This document shows, piece by piece, positions 29,877-32,712 of a DNA stretch of 32,712 nucleotides. This DNA comes from Cytophagales bacterium (lineage in GTDB: Bacteria; Bacteroidota; Bacteroidia; Cytophagales; VRUD01): positions 1 through 32,712 of the forward strand of contig VRUD01000050.1 of NCBI GenBank assembly GCA_019456305.1, given 5' to 3'. Under the pieces are notes generated by a model. That model was not told the DNA's origin and did not search any database. It saw only the letters and a list, made by a program, of their open reading frames with translations. The position numbers and the translations under genes are program-made. Every line of letters begins with the position of its first letter. Position 1 is the first letter of the stretch.

Positions 29877-31448
29877 TTGAACAGATTACAAACAGTTGCC
29901 TTAAATTCTTTCTCCAATACATCAATATTATTATTGACCAGCATCTTTTCTTTGATTTCCCTGCCACTTTTTGTAAGGTCATTTGGAGATGAACTGTATG
30001 GGATCTATATCCTGGGGCTGGGCTTTTCAGGATCTTTATTATTTCTCGACCTGGGTGTGGGCAGGGGATTGACAAAATATATTGCAGCGTATTCTGCTGA
30101 CCGGGACAAAAAAAAGCTTTCATCGGCATTGTTTGTCAGTTTTATTACCATCCTGTTTATGGCTACATTAATGGCATGCCTGATCTTCCTGCTCTCTTTT
30201 TTTTTGAAACCATTGTTTAATGTATCGGATGCCAATATTCACATAGCTAAAAGCGTATTTTATTTTACGGCTGTCTATACCTTTATATTCTGGTTGTCAA
30301 GGATACCTAATAGCATACTTCGCGGATACCAGCTTTTTTATAAAAGCAATATCAACCAGCTTTTTGCTTTAGCGCTATATTTGATCATATATCTGTTAGT
30401 GTTTTTCCATAAAATCAATTTTGAATTATTTGTTGTTTTAATGCTTTTAGCCCGGCTGATACCTATGGGGTTAGATATAAAAGTAATTATTCAAAATCAG
30501 CTCTTAAAAGATATACCTCCAATATTATCGCTGCAGGCAATAAAGTTCTATTGTAAAGTACGGGTAAATCCCATCACTACGCTTAAAAACTTTTTTTTAA
30601 ATAATGACTTTTTAAAATACAGCACTGACCTGTTTATCCTCTCTGTACTTACATTTCTGTCTATGCAGGCTGACAGATTTATTTTAGGCACGATTATGAG
30701 CGCTTCCTATATCACGATATACCTTGTTATAACCAAGCCTCTATATTTTATCAGGTCAATTAACAGCTTTATATTTTATGGCATAGGGCCGGTAATCGCC
30801 AGAGAATACAGCTTAAAAAACCACAAAATAATTAACGACATACTTATAAAAGGAAATTTGCTGCATTTCGCTGTTATTATCCCGGTTACTGTTTGGGCAA
30901 TTATATTTATTGAACCTTTTATAGATCTTTGGATGGGAGGCATTTACAATGATCATGTAATATGGGGAAAGATCGCTCTGATGATCCTGGTATTAAATCC
31001 GTTCTACAGAACGATCAGCATTGTATTGACCAATACAGAGCACATTTATCACGTTAAAAGGATCAAAGCCTGGTCGTCAGCAATAAATTTTACGATAAGC
31101 ATTACAGCAACATTTTATTTAGGTATAGGTGGCGTAATATTGGGTTCTTTAGTACAGGCAGCGCTGCATACATTTTTGTTCATGCGTGTGTCAAATAAAG
31201 TATTAAACGTTTCACCCCGGCAATTATATTCAAAAAAGGCATGGAAGATATTTCTGTATGTTTTTTGTATTTCAACTATTATTTACTATTTCTGGGACAA
31301 AATAATCATCAAAAGCTGGCTTGATCTGTTGATCTTTGGAGGACTGTCATTTATATTCCTGTCGGCTTACAGTTTATACATCCTGAATAAGCAAAATATT
31401 TTAAGTCTCAGATTATTTAAGGGTATCAGTTTAGCATTCAAATTGTAA
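29877..31448 (+). CDS. Polysaccharide flippase (Wzx/MOP superfamily)
   Basis: An inner-membrane flippase of 523 residues for lipid-linked oligosaccharides. It has about 12-14 hydrophobic helices, starting NTSILLLTSIFSLISLPLFV, with the N-terminal family signature SFGDELYGIYILGLGFSGSL and LFLDLGVGRGLTKYIA. Helices continue to the C-terminus. The start is the TTG at 29877: it lies between an in-frame stop (29856-29858) and the conserved N-terminal helix, and no ATG or GTG is available. It is probably co-transcribed with the sulfotransferase gene 14 bases upstream. Its products and the glycosyltransferases on the other strand fit one export pathway, although no polymerase (Wzy) was recognised here. 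Confidence 0.92.
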   Translation: MNRLQTVALNSFSNTSILLLTSIFSLISLPLFVRSFGDELYGIYILGLGFSGSLLFLDLGVGRGLTKYIAAYSADRDKKKLSSALFVSFITILFMATLMACLIFLLSFFLKPLFNVSDANIHIAKSVFYFTAVYTFIFWLSRIPNSILRGYQLFYKSNINQLFALALYLIIYLLVFFHKINFELFVVLMLLARLIPMGLDIKVIIQNQLLKDIPPILSLQAIKFYCKVRVNPITTLKNFFLNNDFLKYSTDLFILSVLTFLSMQADRFILGTIMSASYITIYLVITKPLYFIRSINSFIFYGIGPVIAREYSLKNHKIINDILIKGNLLHFAVIIPVTVWAIIFIEPFIDLWMGGIYNDHVIWGKIALMILVLNPFYRTISIVLTNTEHIYHVKRIKAWSSAINFTISITATFYLGIGGVILGSLVQAALHTFLFMRVSNKVLNVSPRQLYSKKAWKIFLYVFCISTIIYYFWDKIIIKSWLDLLIFGGLSFIFLSAYSLYILNKQNILSLRLFKGISLAFKL

Positions 31449-31476
31449 ATCAATTAATAATATAATTATCATTGTA

Positions 31477-31507
31477 TTTGTTTTTTGAATGATTTGAATT
31501 AATTTTG
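31477..31507 (+). promoter_or_regulatory. Bacteroidota-type promoter of the small membrane genes
   Basis: TTTG (31477-31480), 19 bases, TAATTTTG (31500-31507): a perfect consensus. The predicted transcription start is near 31513, leaving a leader of only about 13 bases before the ATG at 31526. It rules out a start at the TTG at 31505, which lies inside the -7 element. Confidence 0.8.
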
Positions 31508-31525
31508 TGGCGAAAACTATTTGAA

Positions 31526-31717
31526 ATGAATAAACATCAAAGAATAAGTACGGCTAAATATTTGTATGATATGAGCAAGGGTGTTGCTCTTTTGGCTATT
31601 GTAGGCAATATTGTACAGGACAAACTGGATTTGTTTAATTTAACATTTGGGTTTGTTTGCACCGCTGCATTTTTTATATTTGCATATACTTTAGAAAAAA
31701 GGATAAATAATGATTGA
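31526..31717 (+). CDS. Small membrane protein (63 aa)
   Basis: A small protein with two hydrophobic helices (MSKGVALLAIVGNIV and FGFVCTAAFFIFAYTL) and a basic N-terminus (MNKHQRISTAKYLYD). It resembles short Bacteroidota inner-membrane proteins of unknown function; I cannot name a family with confidence. A full-consensus promoter lies just upstream. Its stop overlaps by 8 bases the start of the next small gene, indicating coupled translation. Start choice: the ATG at 31526 over an upstream TTG inside the promoter. Confidence 0.7.
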   Translation: MNKHQRISTAKYLYDMSKGVALLAIVGNIVQDKLDLFNLTFGFVCTAAFFIFAYTLEKRINND

Positions 31718-31826
31718 CCAGCTTACCATATTATTTATAGCACTTACTGTGATAGCGCTTTTGGGGATGGGCGTGGCTTATTTATTGGGATGGTTCAAAA
31801 AAGAAGAAGATAAAGTCAGGGATTGA
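31710..31826 (+). CDS. Single-helix membrane microprotein (38 aa)
   Basis: The frame reads MIDQLTILFIALTVIALLGM, then GVAYLLGWFKKEEDKVRD and TGA. It has one membrane helix (about 5-28) and a charged cytoplasmic tail. It overlaps the preceding small gene by 8 bases. It is followed at 31857 by a diverged tandem copy that has lost one base, and conservation between the two copies supports it as a true gene. Function unknown. Such microproteins often bind larger membrane complexes, but nothing here shows which. Confidence 0.65.
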   Translation: MIDQLTILFIALTVIALLGMGVAYLLGWFKKEEDKVRD

Positions 31827-31856
31827 TTGCTATAAAATATTGAGGGAGAATTAATA

Positions 31857-31969
31857 ATGAGTAATCTTGCTATATTATTATTAGCTATTGGTGTGATAGG
31901 GCTTTGGGGGATGGGCGCGGCTTATTTATGGGATGGTTTAAAAAAGAAGAAGATAAAGTGCGGGATTGA
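31857..31969 (+). pseudogene. Frameshifted tandem copy of the 38-aa microprotein gene
   Basis: It aligns with 31710-31826: after the same GMGxAY helix, the first copy has TTATTGGGATGG and this one TTATGGGATGG (one T missing, about 31929). Restoring that base gives a 37-residue protein ending YLLGWFKKEEDKVRD, with TGA at 31967-31969 in the same place as in the first copy. As it stands, the frame continues as KKKKIKCGIDCYKC and runs through the palindrome to 32066, so the 69-codon frame is not a natural gene. A sequencing error at this base is possible. Confidence 0.7.
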
Positions 31970-31991
31970 TTGCTATAAATGTTTAATAATA

Positions 31992-32052
31992 AATAAAGGT
32001 CTGAACGGTAGAGACGACCAAATTGGTCGTCTCTACCGTTCAGACCTTTATT
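31992..32052. terminator. 61-base palindrome, probable bidirectional terminator
   Basis: Perfect 30-base arms (31992-32021 and 32023-32052) around a single central base, centred on CCAAATTGG, followed on the plus strand by ATTATTTTTT. It sits between the small-gene cluster and the convergent T9SS gene, 29 bases from the latter's stop. A strong bidirectional terminator is the simplest reading; its length is unusual. Confidence 0.65.
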
Positions 32053-32081
32053 ATTTTTTCTTATGAATGATTAGATAAAAT

Positions 32082-32712
32082 TTATTCTATTATTATCTTT
32101 CTATTAATTATTCCTTCATCACTGAGCAGTTGCAGGGTATAGATACCTGTCGCTTGCTTGCCTACGTCAATTGTCTTTTGATATTTCCCTGCGTACTTGT
32201 TCAACCCTTCTTCATAAATTACCTGACCAATAGCATTTAGCAATTTTATCTCTAAATCCTTTGGTTGTGTAATTTCCATTTCTATTATGAATTCACCGGT
32301 GTTGGGGTTGGGGTGGATGTTTAGGTTGTTGATGAAGTCAATATCTGCTATACCTACACCGCAAGGTGGAGTAGTATTTACTACTGTAATTGTAGTTGTC
32401 CCTGATGTAGCAGAAGTTGGATTGGCACAGCTTGAACTTGATGTCATAACACAATACACCTGCGCATTACTTGTCAATGATGGAGTAGTATATGTTGAAC
32501 TGTTGAACCCTACCGGGCTACCGTTCAAATACCATTGATAACTCGGACTACCCCCACCACCGTTTGAAGTAGATGTGAAGATTACGGTTTCACCTGAACA
32601 TATTGTGGTAGTAGAAGCTGAAATTGATACTGACGGGGTAACTGTACCACTTACTGTAACGAATTTGCATCCCTGTGAACCGTTTCCGCAACTATTAGAA
32701 GGTATTGCACAA
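32082..32712 (-). CDS. C-terminal part of a T9SS cargo protein (5' end outside window)
   Basis: The frame is open to the window edge, with no start inside that fits; an apparent TTG at 32528 is internal. About 210 residues are visible. They are Ser/Thr-rich, Ig/PKD-like adhesion segments (VSISASTTTICSGETVIFTS, then SPSYQWYLNGSPVGFNSSTY and AQVYCVMTSSSSCANP). A T9SS type-A sorting domain follows (LNIHPNPNTGEFIIEMEI, then ATGIYTLQLL and NRKIIIE). This pattern is common in large Bacteroidota surface adhesins. It converges with the small membrane genes across the 61-base palindrome. Confidence 0.92.
   Translation of the reverse strand, partial: CAIPSNSCGNGSQGCKFVTVSGTVTPSVSISASTTTICSGETVIFTSTSNGGGGSPSYQWYLNGSPVGFNSSTYTTPSLTSNAQVYCVMTSSSSCANPTSATSGTTTITVVNTTPPCGVGIADIDFINNLNIHPNPNTGEFIIEMEITQPKDLEIKLLNAIGQVIYEEGLNKYAGKYQKTIDVGKQATGIYTLQLLSDEGIINRKIIIE

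Noticed and set aside
31857-32066. A 69-residue protein from 31857
   Set aside because: Comparison with the tandem copy shows a one-base loss; the C-terminal half is translated terminator palindrome.
1-32712. tRNA or rRNA genes
   Set aside because: None was recognised; gaps are short and AT-rich, and the hairpins present do not fit a cloverleaf.

Overview
The window reads as a chromosomal segment of a Bacteroidota bacterium, probably from a Cytophaga/Flavobacteria-type lineage with a type IX secretion system (T9SS). The grounds are AT-rich DNA, starts without Shine-Dalgarno sequences, several promoters of the Bacteroidota form TTTG-N19/20-TAnnTTTG, three proteins ending in T9SS type-A sorting domains (YPNP...IIIE or IIISR), and a giant protein made of SprB-type repeats. 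No rRNA, tRNA, CRISPR array or transposase gene was seen.

Layout. Positions 1-4700 hold a truncated HEPN-domain remnant, 4-hydroxyphenylpyruvate dioxygenase (hppD), a small acidic protein of unknown function, trpS, rpmB and rfbD. Positions 4700-13435 hold dnaX (tau/gamma subunit of DNA polymerase III) and, upstream on the same strand, a 2211-residue exported protein with 27 tandem 76-residue SprB-type repeats and a C-terminal OmpA peptidoglycan-binding domain. Positions 13436-17400 hold a MITE-like palindromic element, an exported protein with two OmpA domains and a SPOR domain, and a cyclase-family hydrolase. Positions 17384-19960 hold a T9SS cargo with a probable seven-bladed propeller and four PKD domains. 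Positions 20258-26711 are a minus-strand surface-glycan cluster: four glycosyltransferases, a methyltransferase and a coiled-coil membrane protein. Upstream of it, 3 bases away, is a T9SS cargo with FG-GAP repeats. Divergent from these (28915-31448) are a sulfotransferase and a polysaccharide flippase. The window closes with three tiny membrane-protein genes, one a frameshifted duplicate, a long terminator-like palindrome, and the 3' end of another T9SS cargo gene.

Working together. The glycosyltransferases, methyltransferase, sulfotransferase and flippase fit assembly and export of a decorated, possibly sulfated, surface polysaccharide. Interleaved T9SS cargo genes raise the possibility, by inference only, that the polysaccharide helps anchor or modify secreted proteins.

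Most unusual. (1) GC-rich palindromic elements sit in-frame inside at least four protein genes (dnaX, the OmpA/SPOR protein and two glycosyltransferases) and also between genes. The dnaX and OmpA/SPOR copies share the same core in the same reading frame, resembling the protein-coding palindromic elements known from Rickettsia. (2) The SprB-repeat protein shows a second-order period of 12 repeats, with cysteines lost at matching places. (3) dnaX carries an A10 slippage tract, and both alternative frames stop within a few codons, which predicts a gamma-like short form.
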